This document shows, piece after piece, positions 38,055 through 47,217 of a DNA stretch of 64,000 nucleotides. The position numbers and the translations under genes were made by a program. The stretch is from Larkinella sp. C7. Its GTDB lineage: Bacteria; Bacteroidota; Bacteroidia; Cytophagales; Spirosomataceae. The number at the start of each line of letters is the position of its first letter. Within the stretch, counting starts at the first letter, position 1. The stretch is from NCBI RefSeq assembly GCF_006149005.1, contig NZ_VBSL01000003.1:372001-436000 (forward strand), written 5' to 3'. The notes below the pieces were generated by a model. That model saw only the letters and a program-made list of their open reading frames with translations. It did no database searches and had not been told where the DNA came from.

Positions 38055-39203
38055 ATGACGACTACAAACGTAAAATTTCTGAACAAAGACAAGTCTACTT
38101 TTTTTCCGGTACTCCGTACGAGAATTGAGCAGTACTTCCAGGAAAACGCCATTTGCAAAGCGGGTGGTTCGCCGATGGTGGGTAAAGCGATTTTTATGCT
38201 CAGCCTGTATCTGGTTCCTTACATCCTGATTCTGACCAATTTATTTCCAGCCTGGGCCATGCTCATCCTGTCGGGCATCATGGGAATCGGGATTGCCGGG
38301 GTAGGCATGTCGGTCATGCACGACGCCAACCACGGTTCGTTTTCAACCTCACCCTGGGTCAATCATCTGTTCAGCGGCAGTCTGTATCTGCTCGGCGGCA
38401 ACGTCTACAACTGGAAAGTTCAGCACAATACCCTGCACCATACCTACACCAACATCGACCAGTTGGACAGCGACATTACGGGAAAACCGTTTCTGCGGCT
38501 GTGCGACCAGCAACGCCTGCAAAAAATGCACCGCTACCAGCACATTTACGCCTTTTTGCTGTACGGTTTGATGACCTTCTCCTTTCTGGTAAAAGATTTT
38601 AAGCAGATCGGGGAGTTCAACCGGAAATCCAAATCGAAACTGACCAAGCCGTTTTCATCGCGCGAAATCCTGATTTTGCTGGCGGGCAAGCTGTTTTACG
38701 TGGTTTTTGTCGGCGTACTGCCGCTCGTATTAACCGACATCACGTTCGGACAATGGGCGCTCGGTTTTCTGCTGATGAACTTTGTCGCGGGCTTCGTTCT
38801 GAGCGTTATTTTTCAGTTGGCGCACATCATTGAGGAAGTTCACTCGCCGATTCGGAACGACCAGGGCAATATTGAAAATGCCTGGGCCATTCACCAACTG
38901 GAAAGCACCGCCAATTTCTCGGTTTCCCGGGTTTTGTCCTGGTTCATCGGCGGGTTGAATTACCAGATCGAACACCACTTGTTTCCGTCGATCGGCCACG
39001 TGCATTACCCGGCCATTGCGCCCATCGTGCAGGCCACGGCCCAGGAATTCGGACTTCCATATTACCAGAAAACCTCGTTGTTGGATGCGCTGGGTTCGCA
39101 CGTCAACATGCTGAAAAACCTGGGACGGCACGCCCGGCAAACCGTTGTCGCCCCGCGTGTCGTCTGTGCTCCGCAACCCGTTGCCAGTTCGCAGCAGGTC
39201 TGA
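38055..39203 (+). CDS. Membrane fatty acid (acyl-CoA or acyl-lipid) desaturase
   Basis: A 382-residue di-iron membrane desaturase. The three histidine boxes are present: HDANH at 89-93, HNTLHH at 124-129 and QIEHH at 304-308. The Q-x-x-HH form is typical of the front-end (delta-6/linoleoyl-CoA-like) subgroup, although no cytochrome b5 domain is present. Hydrophobic helices surround them (about 45-85 and 205-255). It introduces a double bond in acyl chains using O2 and an electron donor, and it probably adjusts membrane fluidity. It is preceded by an AT-rich promoter region and appears to be monocistronic; the next gene starts 43 bp later. Confidence 0.93.
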   Translation: MTTTNVKFLNKDKSTFFPVLRTRIEQYFQENAICKAGGSPMVGKAIFMLSLYLVPYILILTNLFPAWAMLILSGIMGIGIAGVGMSVMHDANHGSFSTSPWVNHLFSGSLYLLGGNVYNWKVQHNTLHHTYTNIDQLDSDITGKPFLRLCDQQRLQKMHRYQHIYAFLLYGLMTFSFLVKDFKQIGEFNRKSKSKLTKPFSSREILILLAGKLFYVVFVGVLPLVLTDITFGQWALGFLLMNFVAGFVLSVIFQLAHIIEEVHSPIRNDQGNIENAWAIHQLESTANFSVSRVLSWFIGGLNYQIEHHLFPSIGHVHYPAIAPIVQATAQEFGLPYYQKTSLLDALGSHVNMLKNLGRHARQTVVAPRVVCAPQPVASSQQV

Positions 39204-39246
39204 AATTTTCTGCTAAATTTGAGAATCAACCTGATGATTCTCTATC

Positions 39247-40530
39247 ATGACAAAATTCTACATCAAGGCACTCCTGCTGCTGGGCATTGCCCAAGGTGTT
39301 TGGGGCCAATCGCTTTCGCCCGTTGAAAAAAAAGTGATCGAAACCGTCCGGCAAATTCATCCCGAAACGGAGAAGTTTCTGGAAAAAACCGTCAACATCA
39401 ACAGCGGAACGCTCAATCTGGAAGGTGTCCGGGAAAACGGCAAACTGCTGGCCGATGAATTTGAAAAGCTGGGCTTCAAAACCGAATGGATAACGCTGCC
39501 CGATTCCCTCAACCGCGCCGGGCATCTGGTGGCTACCCGGCAGGGCAAACGCGGAAAAAAGCTGTTTCTGATCGGGCACCTGGATACGGTTTTTGAAAAA
39601 AGTCTTCCCTTCGATCCCTTTACGCGGGTGAACGATTCGACGGCTACGGGTCAGGGTGCCAACGACATCAAAGGCGGTAACGTGCTCATTCTGGCGGCAT
39701 TAAAAGCATTGCACGCCCAGAAATTGCTGGACGACGTGTCGATAACGGCTTATTTTACGGGCGACGAAGAAAGCAGTGGCGGCCCCGAAAGCAGGCGCGA
39801 TTTCATCGAACGGGCCAGAAAATGCGACCTGGCCCTGGCGTTCGAAGGAGCGCAGGGACTGACCCACGTCACCACCGGTCGACGCGGTTCGAGTAGCTGG
39901 ACGCTCAAGGTGGTGGCCCGAACGGGGCATTCATCGCGGATTTTCAGTGATCTGGGCTACGGTGCCATTTTTGAAACCGCCCGGATTCTGAACGAATTTC
40001 GGCGCACGCTGGGGCAGGAGCAATACCTGACATTCAATCCGGGATTGATGATCGGCGGTTCGGAAGTGCGGTATGACAACAAATCCGCCCAAGGCGAAAC
40101 CACCGGAAAAACCAACATTGTAGCCCCGTCGGCGCTGGTGAAAGGGGATCTGCGGTTTATTTCAGAAAAACAGAAAGAAAGTGCCCGCGCCCGGATGCGC
40201 GACATTGTGGAAAAAAGCCTGCCACTGACCAAAGCGACGATCACGTTTCAGGACGGCATTCCGGCGATGGAACCGTCGGAAAAGAACGAAAACCTGCGGA
40301 AAGTGGTGGATCAGATCAGCCGCGATATGGGCCTGGGGCCGGTGCTGGCGGGCGATCCGGGGTCGCGGGGAGCGGGGGACGTTTCGTTCGTCGCGGAATA
40401 CCTGCCGTGTCTGGACGGACTTGGCGCGTCGGGAAAAGGCGCGCACAGCATCGAGGAAAACATCAACCTGAAAGAATACCCGTTTCTGATTCAGCGGGCG
40501 GCTTTGCTGCTGTACCGTCTGACGCGCTGA
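39247..40530 (+). CDS. Exported M20/M28-type zinc peptidase (carboxypeptidase G2-like)
   Basis: A 427-residue metallopeptidase of family M20. The signal peptide is MTKFYIKALLLLGIAQGVWG. Metal-site motifs are LFLIGHLDTVFE (His and Asp), GANDIKGGN (bridging Asp), TGDEESSG (catalytic Glu pair), and the C-terminal GKGAHSIEENI histidine. A dimerisation insert contains GRRGSSSWTLKVVARTGHSS. The closest-looking members are glutamate carboxypeptidases (CPG2-like), but substrate assignment is uncertain. It lies 43 bp after the desaturase gene and 34 bp before a flavoprotein gene, so these may be cotranscribed without sharing a pathway. Confidence 0.9.
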   Translation: MTKFYIKALLLLGIAQGVWGQSLSPVEKKVIETVRQIHPETEKFLEKTVNINSGTLNLEGVRENGKLLADEFEKLGFKTEWITLPDSLNRAGHLVATRQGKRGKKLFLIGHLDTVFEKSLPFDPFTRVNDSTATGQGANDIKGGNVLILAALKALHAQKLLDDVSITAYFTGDEESSGGPESRRDFIERARKCDLALAFEGAQGLTHVTTGRRGSSSWTLKVVARTGHSSRIFSDLGYGAIFETARILNEFRRTLGQEQYLTFNPGLMIGGSEVRYDNKSAQGETTGKTNIVAPSALVKGDLRFISEKQKESARARMRDIVEKSLPLTKATITFQDGIPAMEPSEKNENLRKVVDQISRDMGLGPVLAGDPGSRGAGDVSFVAEYLPCLDGLGASGKGAHSIEENINLKEYPFLIQRAALLLYRLTR

Positions 40531-40564
40531 CGCATCCCCCAAAACCCTGCGACCTCTTTGAATC

Positions 40565-41725
40565 ATGATGAACCCTTCTCCTGAAACCCTGATCATTGGG
40601 GCCGGCCCGTTTGGGCTGGGCCTGGCATCCTATCTGCAAAACCGGCAGCACGATTTCCGGGTGATTGGGCACCCGATGGAATTCTGGAAACGGCACATGC
40701 CCGCCGGAATGCTGCTGCGCTCGGGTGTCGAATGGCACCTGGACCCCGACGGGCAGTGGACCATCGAACGGTTTCTGGCCGAACGTGGAGAATCGCCCAA
40801 GCCGGAAAAACCGCTCTCGCGGGAATGCTATCTGGCGTATACGGACTGGTTTCTGGAAAGAACGGAAATTCCGGTGCAGACGGCCTATGTGACGCAACTG
40901 AGTCGGGACAACGGCCATTTTCGGGCGGTGCTGGACGACGGCTCGACGGTGGAAGCCCGGCAGGTGGTAATTGCGACCGGATTTTATTCCTACAGCCATG
41001 TTCCGGCCCCGTTGTCGAACCTGATTCCTTCGGACCGGCTCCGACACACCCGCGATGCGGTGGATATGGCTGGTTATGAGGGTAAACGGGTGCTGATCGT
41101 GGGTGGTCGCCAGAGTGGGTTCGAGTGGGCGGCCCTCCTGCGCGAAGCCGGTGCCGCCCGGATCGATCTTAGTTACCGGCACGATACACCCCAATTCATT
41201 CCATCGGACTGGTCGTGGGTCGAAACGCTGGTCGAAGGCATGGTCGATCAGCCCGGCTGGTTCCGGAACCTGTCGGCCGAGGAGCAGGAAATTCATCGCC
41301 TGAATCTGTGGACGGAGGGGCGGTTAAAGCTGGAACCCTGGCTCGCTGACCGGATTTTCCAGCCGGAAGTTGGCCTCCATCCCCGGACGCAGGTGACGGC
41401 CGTGACCGAAAAACCGGATGGTTTAGGCATAACCCTGGATTCGGGCGAAGAACTGGAAGTGGATACGGTTATTGCCGCAACGGGCTACCAGGTCGACATT
41501 CGGCGGTTGCCCTTTCTGGATGAGTCGCTGCTGGACGAGCTGGCTGTCAGCAACGGTTTTCCGGTGCTGGACGAGGCTTTTCAGAGCAGCGTACCGGGTT
41601 TGTACGTTACCAGTTTCCCGGCCGGGTTGGCCTTCGGGCCTTATTTTGGGTTCACCATTGGCGTTCGGGCAGCGTCCCGCCTGGTTGGGGACGCACTGAA
41701 CCGAAACGAACCGACGCCCGTATAA
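40565..41725 (+). CDS. FAD-dependent NAD(P)-binding oxidoreductase (flavin monooxygenase-like)
   Basis: A 386-residue two-dinucleotide-binding-domain flavoprotein. An FAD-binding GxGxxG occurs at the N-terminus (LIIGAGPFGLGLASYL), and a second Rossmann motif occurs mid-protein (VLIVGGRQSGFEWAALL). The ATG linker VIATGFYSYSHVP and the C-terminal VIAATGYQVDIRRLPF are typical of flavin-containing monooxygenases and related lysine/ornithine N-hydroxylase-like enzymes. The substrate is unknown. Two adjacent ATG codons (40565 and 40568) could serve as start. No biosynthetic partners are nearby. Confidence 0.85.
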   Translation: MMNPSPETLIIGAGPFGLGLASYLQNRQHDFRVIGHPMEFWKRHMPAGMLLRSGVEWHLDPDGQWTIERFLAERGESPKPEKPLSRECYLAYTDWFLERTEIPVQTAYVTQLSRDNGHFRAVLDDGSTVEARQVVIATGFYSYSHVPAPLSNLIPSDRLRHTRDAVDMAGYEGKRVLIVGGRQSGFEWAALLREAGAARIDLSYRHDTPQFIPSDWSWVETLVEGMVDQPGWFRNLSAEEQEIHRLNLWTEGRLKLEPWLADRIFQPEVGLHPRTQVTAVTEKPDGLGITLDSGEELEVDTVIAATGYQVDIRRLPFLDESLLDELAVSNGFPVLDEAFQSSVPGLYVTSFPAGLAFGPYFGFTIGVRAASRLVGDALNRNEPTPV

Positions 41726-41782
41726 ATCGACAAAACCATTTGGTTCGTGAAGGGTTTAGCTTGTATCCACATGCTCAACGCT

Positions 41783-42532
41783 ATGAACTTTCTTTCTTTT
41801 TCGCGGGCGCTTGCCCCGGTTTTATTGCTGCTGATGACGTTGCCCTTGAAGGCTCAGTTACGAGTTGATCTTGAATCGGGGCTGGTCCTCGGAACGAATT
41901 ACACCGACGTGCGGATTCCCAATCAGGGCGGCACGCTGGTTGATTTAGCGAAGCAGCTAAGCGCAGAACCCCAGGTTTTTTACCGCGTCCGATTGGGATA
42001 TACGATTGCCAACCGGCACACGATTTCGGCTTTGTATGCGCCCCTGACCGTTCGTTATCAGGGAAATTTCGATCAGGATGTTACTTTTAACAACGTCCTG
42101 TTTCCGGCCAACCAACCGACGACGGCCTACTACAAATTCAACTCGTATCGGCTTACCTACCGCTACGATTTTGTTGCCAACGATCGCTGGCGGGTGGGCG
42201 CAGGTTTTACGGCCAAAATCCGGGATGCCGACACGCGGTTTGAAAATGAAGTGAGCAAGGCCAATTATGACAACGTGGGCTTTGTGCCCTTGCTGAATTT
42301 CTACGCGGCCTATTCGCCCGGCAACCGCTGGAGCGTGCTGCTGGAGGGCGACGCGCTGGGGGCAAAGGCGGGTCGGGCCGAAGATGTTTTTCTGGGAGCG
42401 GTCTACAAAGCCAGCCCGAAACTGGGTTTTAAACTGGGCTATCGGGTCGTCGAGGGCGGAGCCGATACGGACGAAATTTACACCTTTACCTGGATCAATT
42501 ATGCGTCGGCGGGCGTGCTGCTGACGTTGTAA
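41783..42532 (+). CDS. Outer membrane beta-barrel protein
   Basis: About 249 residues from the ATG at 41783 (MNFLSFSRALAPVLLLLMTL, a signal peptide ending LKAQ). Frames open upstream to an unlikely GTG at 41747. The mature part alternates polar and hydrophobic residues in about eight to ten strands, with aromatic belts (FYRVRLGYTIANRHTISALYA, YRLTYRYDFVANDRWRVGAGF, KLGFKLGYRVVEGGADTDE). It ends in a hydrophobic C-terminal strand, SAGVLLTL. No family name could be assigned beyond an OmpW/porin-like barrel. Confidence 0.75.
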   Translation: MNFLSFSRALAPVLLLLMTLPLKAQLRVDLESGLVLGTNYTDVRIPNQGGTLVDLAKQLSAEPQVFYRVRLGYTIANRHTISALYAPLTVRYQGNFDQDVTFNNVLFPANQPTTAYYKFNSYRLTYRYDFVANDRWRVGAGFTAKIRDADTRFENEVSKANYDNVGFVPLLNFYAAYSPGNRWSVLLEGDALGAKAGRAEDVFLGAVYKASPKLGFKLGYRVVEGGADTDEIYTFTWINYASAGVLLTL

Positions 42533-42559
42533 ACCCGTGCTGTTCGGAGTAATCTCTAC

Positions 42560-42606
42560 CAAACAAAAGCGGCAATCCCATCATCCGGGATTGCCGCTTT
42601 TGTTTG
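42560..42606. terminator. Bidirectional intrinsic terminator
   Basis: A perfect 20-bp stem (42560-42579 with 42587-42606) with a 7-nt loop. The stem begins with A-rich and ends with T-rich sequence, so it works for both convergent neighbours: the barrel gene and the ScyD/ScyE gene. Confidence 0.88.
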
Positions 42607-42621
42607 AAGAATGCCTTTAAC

Positions 42622-43722
42622 CTAGTTGCCGCCGGTAAATTTAAAAATGATGCCGGGACCATAATACAACACATAATACGTATCCGCTTTATTACTTACC
42701 AGCACATCAACTGGAGTTACATACGGAGCAGCGCCAGAGAACAGGGTTCCACCAGGACTGTCACCATCCACATCGCCGTTGGCAACCCGGGGAGTGGTTG
42801 AAAATCCGAATTCCGTCACCAGCGCTTTGCCTCCCGACGTCAGCGCGATGTCGGTCAGGGCCGAGAATTTGGTTTTATAAGCGACTGGGGTAATCGGAGC
42901 GGTACCCATGGCACTTACTTTGTAAATGGTTGAAAGATTGGCCGGAAAAGGATAGCCCACCAGGGTGGTAACGAGGAAGTCGGTTCCGTTGAAGACAATC
43001 CCGGTCGGTACGGGGTCGATGGTCGGAGGGCCGGTTACTGGATTTAGCGGGTCAAAAATAGGATTCGGCACATCCGGGAAAATCGCGTAGATACTCAAGT
43101 CTCCGGTATCCTTGTCCCGACGTACGATGGCGTTTCCACCAGCATCGGTAATAAACAGATCGCCATCCGGTCCAAAGGTCAAATTATAAGGGTTCGAATC
43201 TTTCGGGTCGGGAGCATTTGGATGCGCATTGCGAACAAACGTTCCAATATCAATTTTGGTCAATGAACTGGCCGAAAGGGAGGGCGTCACGCCCGGAACG
43301 AACGACGAAACATCGGCAATGTATAGCGCATCATCGACGCCGTGCAAAATGTACAGCTTGCCATCTCTATAGGCCAGGTGGTTGAGCCCTTCGGGCGAGC
43401 CTTCCGGGCTTTCGGCGGAGAGAAAACCGGTGATGGCGGTAAAGGTACCTCCCGGTGTGATGACTGAAACCCGGCCACTGGCGGGGCTGGCGGTTCCGCT
43501 GCCGGCTTCGGTAACCCACAGATAGCCTTTGTTATCTTCCGCCATGCCAATCGGCGAACTCAGGTTGGCGGCTACTGGCGGGCCTTGAACGGCTGAGAAC
43601 GTAGTCGGATTCGGGAACTGGTGATCCTGAATCTGCTGGAAGCAACTCGTAACGCCAAAAATCAGCGTACTGACCACCAGCAGTGCCAGCAGGGATTGGA
43701 GTGTAAAACGTCTGGTATTCAT
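42622..43722 (-). CDS. ScyD/ScyE family secreted lipoprotein
   Basis: A 366-residue protein. A lipoprotein-type signal (MNTRRFTLQSLLALLVVSTL, Cys in VTSCFQQ) precedes an NHL/SMP-30-like beta-propeller. Visible blades include LSSPIGMAEDNKGYLWVTEAG, EGLNHLAYRDGKLYILHGV, PYNLTFGPDGDLFITDAGGN and DIALTSGGKALVTEFGF. The pattern matches the ScyD/ScyE family, named after cyanobacterial scytonemin genes but widespread in Bacteroidota, where the role is unknown. The family name should not be read as evidence for scytonemin synthesis. Confidence 0.82.
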   Translation of the reverse strand: MNTRRFTLQSLLALLVVSTLIFGVTSCFQQIQDHQFPNPTTFSAVQGPPVAANLSSPIGMAEDNKGYLWVTEAGSGTASPASGRVSVITPGGTFTAITGFLSAESPEGSPEGLNHLAYRDGKLYILHGVDDALYIADVSSFVPGVTPSLSASSLTKIDIGTFVRNAHPNAPDPKDSNPYNLTFGPDGDLFITDAGGNAIVRRDKDTGDLSIYAIFPDVPNPIFDPLNPVTGPPTIDPVPTGIVFNGTDFLVTTLVGYPFPANLSTIYKVSAMGTAPITPVAYKTKFSALTDIALTSGGKALVTEFGFSTTPRVANGDVDGDSPGGTLFSGAAPYVTPVDVLVSNKADTYYVLYYGPGIIFKFTGGN

Positions 43723-44315
43723 GCGTAAAAATGGTTAGGAATTGAAAAAAAGAATCGAACTAAGTAGAACTCGGACAAAAACTGCAAGAGCTGCAAGTTA
43801 GTCTGAGAATAGAGTTAATGTAACGCTAATTTATTATCTGGTGACTTTTTTCGAGCGTAGAACCGCATTTTTGGTCAATCAACCGGTTTTTCGTTGGCTT
43901 GGAGGAGAGGTTGTGTTGGCTTCAGAACGTAACTGAATTTTACCGGGGAATCGGTGGTACGGTAGGTAGTTGTACCCCTGGGCCGCTATCAACGAACAAG
44001 AAGGAGGTTGAGGGGACAGAATCGAAGAAACGAAGAGGGGGAAATTCCCGTATTTAGTCGGAAAATTCCCGTAAAATCGCCCGCTTATTTGGGGTTGTTG
44101 GCCAGCGGCTGGGCGTATTGAGGGCGGTTTCGTTTGAATAACCGGGCAAAGATTTTAGTTAACGGCAAAATGGTTCACGTTGAAACCTAATCGCCGGACG
44201 GATAGCCACCGACCGTTGAACGATAAGTAAAAATACGGTCTGATAATTGGTTAAGACGATTTGCATGGAGTGCGGATTTGCCTTAATTTCAGGCCGTTGA
44301 CTAAACGCTATCTCT
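43723..44315. promoter_or_regulatory. Divergent intergenic region, about 590 bp
   Basis: It separates the leftward ScyD/ScyE gene and the rightward response regulator. It contains a short direct repeat (AAATTCCCGTA at about 44042 and again at about 44064) of unknown meaning. No coding region is supported; an open frame at 44159-44347 on the minus strand overlaps the regulator start and lacks features. Confidence 0.4.
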
Positions 44316-44981
44316 GTGGAAACCTCTATCGCCTTAAAAACCTCCATTGCTATTGTCGATGACCACCGCCTGCTGGCTCAGGCCCTGGCTGACCTGATTC
44401 AGAAATTCGACAACTACGAAGTATGCATTGTGGCCGAAAATGGCCGTGATCTGATCCGGCACCTTGGTCAGGGCAACTGTCCTGACATCGTTTTGCTGGA
44501 CATCAACATGCCCGAGATGGACGGTTTTGAAACCGCAGCGTATTTGAAAGAACATTGCCCGACCTGTAAAGTGCTGGCCCTCTCAATGATGGACCGCGAA
44601 GAGAACATCGTGCGGATGATTCGGAATGGCGTTCGGGGCTATCTCCTCAAAGGTTGCCGACCCGCCGAACTGCGTCTGGCGCTCGACGACCTGCGCACTA
44701 AAGGCTATCATTATTCCGAGTTCATGACCACCCAACTCGTCCGGAGCCTGAATCCCTCCGAAAACGGACCCCCGGCCGCCCTTTTTAACCTCAACGACCG
44801 CGAACTCACGTTTCTAAAATTGGCGTGCAGCGAGCTGACGTACGTCGAAATTGCCGACAAAATGTGCGTTAGTGCCCGAACCGTCGATGGCTACCGGGAG
44901 TCGGTTTTTCTGAAAATGCAGGTGAAAACCCGCGTCGGTATGGTGCTTGAAGCCATCCGATGGGGTTTGGTTCAGCTATAA
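44316..44981 (+). CDS. NarL/FixJ-type response regulator
   Basis: A 221-residue response regulator starting at GTG. The receiver domain has the acidic pair DD (15-16), the phosphoacceptor D62 in VLLDINMPEMDG, and K112 in GYLLKG. A LuxR-type helix-turn-helix follows (about 155-215: LNDRELTFLKLACSELTYVEIADKM, then RTVDGYRESVFLKM). No histidine kinase is adjacent, so it is an orphan in this window. Bacteroidota proteins of this type usually answer to membrane 7TM or TPR histidine kinases elsewhere. Confidence 0.92.
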   Translation: METSIALKTSIAIVDDHRLLAQALADLIQKFDNYEVCIVAENGRDLIRHLGQGNCPDIVLLDINMPEMDGFETAAYLKEHCPTCKVLALSMMDREENIVRMIRNGVRGYLLKGCRPAELRLALDDLRTKGYHYSEFMTTQLVRSLNPSENGPPAALFNLNDRELTFLKLACSELTYVEIADKMCVSARTVDGYRESVFLKMQVKTRVGMVLEAIRWGLVQL

Positions 44982-45005
44982 GCCGGTTATCTCCGATTTT
45001 TCCCG

Positions 45006-45013
45006 TACTTTTG
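45006..45013 (+). promoter_or_regulatory. Candidate -7 box (TACTTTTG) before metF
   Basis: TACTTTTG fits TAnnTTTG and lies 95 bp before the metF ATG, in the gap after the regulator gene. No well-spaced TTTG is seen upstream. I saw no recognisable SAM riboswitch. Confidence 0.3.
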
Positions 45014-45107
45014 TGCCAACGCAAGTCTGGGTGGTAACTACAGCCTTGCCGGGTTTATTGTCGGTGCCGGGTGACCGGTATCGTTCTACTGTTCCAGATA
45101 AAAGCAC

Positions 45108-46067
45108 ATGGCTAAAGTTTCTGATCACATCCGTCAGGCGAACGGAAAGACGATCTTTTCAATTGAAGTTATCCCACCGATCAAAGGCGACAATCTTAAA
45201 AATCTCTTAGACAATATCGAGCCACTGATGGAGTTCAACCCTCCGTTTATCGACGTGACGTACCACCGCGAGGAGTACATCGAACGGGTCGAACCCGACG
45301 GAACGGTTAAAAAAATCATCACCCGAAAACGCCCCGGAACGGTGGGCATCTGTTCGGCCATTATGCACAAATTTGGGGTCGATCCGGTGCCGCACGTGCT
45401 TTGTGGCGGTTTTACGAAGGAAGAAACCGAAGATTTTCTGATCGATCTGCATTACCTGGGCATCGACAACGTGCTGGTTTTGCGGGGCGATCCGGCCAAA
45501 CCGTTCGATACCTTCAAGCCCAAAACGAATGGCTATGCCTACGCCAGTGAACTGGTGACGCAGGTGGCCAATATGAACCGGGGCGTGTACTTGCACGAAG
45601 GTTCGCACGCCATGACCCCCAGCAATTTTTGCATTGGTGTGGCGGCTTATCCCGAAAAACACTTCGAAGCGATCGACCACGATACCGATTTCAGGTACCT
45701 GAAACTGAAAATCGACAAAGGGGCCGATTACATTGTGACGCAGATGTTTTTCGACAACCAGAAATATTTTGATTTTGTCCGGCGTTGTCGGGAAGCGGGC
45801 ATTACGGTTCCGATCATTCCGGGCCTGAAACCGCTGAGCACGCGCAAACAGTTGCAGGTGTTGCCCCGGCTGTTTCACCTCGAAATGCCGGCCGATTTTG
45901 TGCAAGCCGTGGAAGCCTGTGAGGACGACAAGCAGGCCCGGCAGGTCGGCATCGAGTGGTGCATTCAGCAGTGCCGCGAACTGACGAAAGCCGGGGTGCC
46001 GGGACTCCATTTTTACACGATGGGAAAATCGGATAATATCGTTAAAATTGCCCGGGAAATATTCTGA
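45108..46067 (+). CDS. metF: Methylenetetrahydrofolate reductase
   Basis: A 319-residue flavoprotein of the MTHFR family that reduces 5,10-methylene-THF to 5-methyl-THF for methionine synthesis. Typical features are the N-terminal FSIEVIPPIKGDNLKNLLDNI, DVTYHREEYI, VLRGDP (nucleotide/folate region), IGVAAYPEKH, ADYIVTQMFFDNQKYFDFV and PIIPGLKPL. The length matches the bacterial catalytic-domain enzymes (about 290-320). A long spacer (VEPDGTVKKIITRKRPG) after the second strand is seen in Bacteroidota homologs. It is cytoplasmic and probably monocistronic or read with the NTF2-like gene that follows. Confidence 0.96.
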   Translation: MAKVSDHIRQANGKTIFSIEVIPPIKGDNLKNLLDNIEPLMEFNPPFIDVTYHREEYIERVEPDGTVKKIITRKRPGTVGICSAIMHKFGVDPVPHVLCGGFTKEETEDFLIDLHYLGIDNVLVLRGDPAKPFDTFKPKTNGYAYASELVTQVANMNRGVYLHEGSHAMTPSNFCIGVAAYPEKHFEAIDHDTDFRYLKLKIDKGADYIVTQMFFDNQKYFDFVRRCREAGITVPIIPGLKPLSTRKQLQVLPRLFHLEMPADFVQAVEACEDDKQARQVGIEWCIQQCRELTKAGVPGLHFYTMGKSDNIVKIAREIF

Positions 46068-46133
46068 CCGACTGGCCGCATGAAGGGGGCATTCGTCGGA
46101 CCCTACTTCTTCCTAAACCAAACTCTTCTTTCT

Positions 46134-46565
46134 ATGAAATCCTTCCTATTTTTTTGCGGGGTATTGATCTCTTCCTTTGCCTATGCCCAATCCTCCCCGG
46201 GTGAAAAAGCGGTTCTGGCCATTGAGAAACAGCGCTTTGAGGCACAAGTCACGAAAAACTACGCGGTTCTGGAAAAAGTGCTGGGCGACGATCTGATTTA
46301 CAACCATTCCAACGGCAATCAGGATACCAAACAGTCGTTCATCCAATCGATCCGAGACGGGAAACAAAGCTACGATGCGATCGAAATGCTGGAGAGCAAA
46401 GTGCTACTGTATGGCAATACGGCGGTAGTGAGCGGTATTTGTCAAATCAAGGCTGCCAACAACGGGCAAACCATCAACACCAAACTGCGCTACACGGATG
46501 TTTACGTCAAGAAAGGCCCGCAGTGGCAGATGGTCGCCTGGCAATCGCTCCGCCTGGCGAATTGA
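46134..46565 (+). CDS. Exported NTF2-like (DUF4440) protein
   Basis: A 143-residue secreted protein. The ATG at 46134 starts a good signal peptide (MKSFLFFCGVLISSFAYAQ). The mature part is a SnoaL/NTF2-like fold of the DUF4440 type: an N-terminal helix (EKAVLAIEKQRFEAQVTKNY), DDLIYNHSNGNQDTKQSFI, then beta strands (AVVSGICQIKAANNGQTINT, YTDVYVKKGPQWQMVAWQS). Such proteins may bind small ligands; no catalytic role can be given. Its stop codon, TGA, is the first TGA of the 14-bp repeat array that begins at 46559. Confidence 0.82.
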   Translation: MKSFLFFCGVLISSFAYAQSSPGEKAVLAIEKQRFEAQVTKNYAVLEKVLGDDLIYNHSNGNQDTKQSFIQSIRDGKQSYDAIEMLESKVLLYGNTAVVSGICQIKAANNGQTINTKLRYTDVYVKKGPQWQMVAWQSLRLAN

Positions 46566-47160
46566 GAGTTAAGAATTGAGAGTTAAGAATTGAGAGTTAA
46601 GAATTGAGAGTTAAGAATTGAGAGTTAAGAATTGAGAGTTAAGAATTGAGAGTTAAGAATTGAGAGTTAAGAATTGAGAGTTAAGAATTGAGAGTTAAGA
46701 ATTGAGAGTTAAGAATTGAGAGTTAAGAATTGAGAGTTAAGAATTGAGAGTTAAGAATTGAGAGTTAAGAATTGAGAGTTAAGAATTGAGAGTTAAGAAT
46801 TGAGAGTTAAGAATTGAGAGTTAAGAATTGAGAGTTAAGAATTGAGAGTTAAGAATTGAGAGTTAAGAATTGAGAGTTAAGAATTGAGAGTTAAGAATTG
46901 AGAGTTAAGAATTGAGAGTTAAGAATTGAGAGTTAAGAATTGAGAGTTAAGAATTGAGAGTTAAGAATTGAGAGTTAAGAATTGAGAGTTAAGAATTGAG
47001 AGTTAAGAATTGAGAGTTAAGAATTGAGAGTTAAGAATTGAGAGTTAAGAATTGAGAGTTAAGAATTGAGAGTTAAGAATTGAGAGTTAAGAATTGAGAG
47101 TTAAGAATTGAGAGTTAAGAATTGAGAGTTAAGAATTGAGAGTTAAGAATTGAGAGTTAA
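46559..47160. repeat. Array of 43 perfect 14-bp tandem units (GAATTGAGAGTTAA)
   Basis: The unit GAATTGAGAGTTAA, itself two 7-bp halves (GAATTGA and GAGTTAA), repeats about 43 times over 602 bp with no variant I could find. It starts within the last codons of the NTF2-like gene and runs into the palindrome at 47157-47217. Stops occur in the frames, so it is not coding. Copy number is likely to vary by slippage. Confidence 0.97.
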
Positions 47161-47217
47161 GAGTTATGAGTGAAGCATGCGTCAGCCAACTTTTAACTCT
47201 TCACTCATAACTCTTAA
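47157..47217. repeat. Palindrome with CATGCGTCAGCCA core at the end of the 14-bp array
   Basis: The left arm TTAAGAGTTATGAGTGAA (47157-47174) is exactly complementary to 47200-47217. The core GCATGCGTCAGCCA at 47175-47188 lies directly after the left arm. The right arm contains the stop codon of the thioesterase gene on the minus strand. Together with the array this forms one element with a grossly expanded left arm. Confidence 0.9.

Noticed and set aside
42622-43722. Scytonemin biosynthesis
   Set aside because: Only the ScyD/ScyE-like propeller is present; no other scytonemin genes occur here and the family is widespread in non-phototrophs.
44940-45107. SAM riboswitch upstream of metF
   Set aside because: I looked for the paired elements and conserved core of SAM riboswitches and saw none in the 126-bp gap.
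46559-47160. CRISPR array
   Set aside because: The array is a head-to-tail repetition of a 14-bp unit with no spacers and no cas genes nearby.
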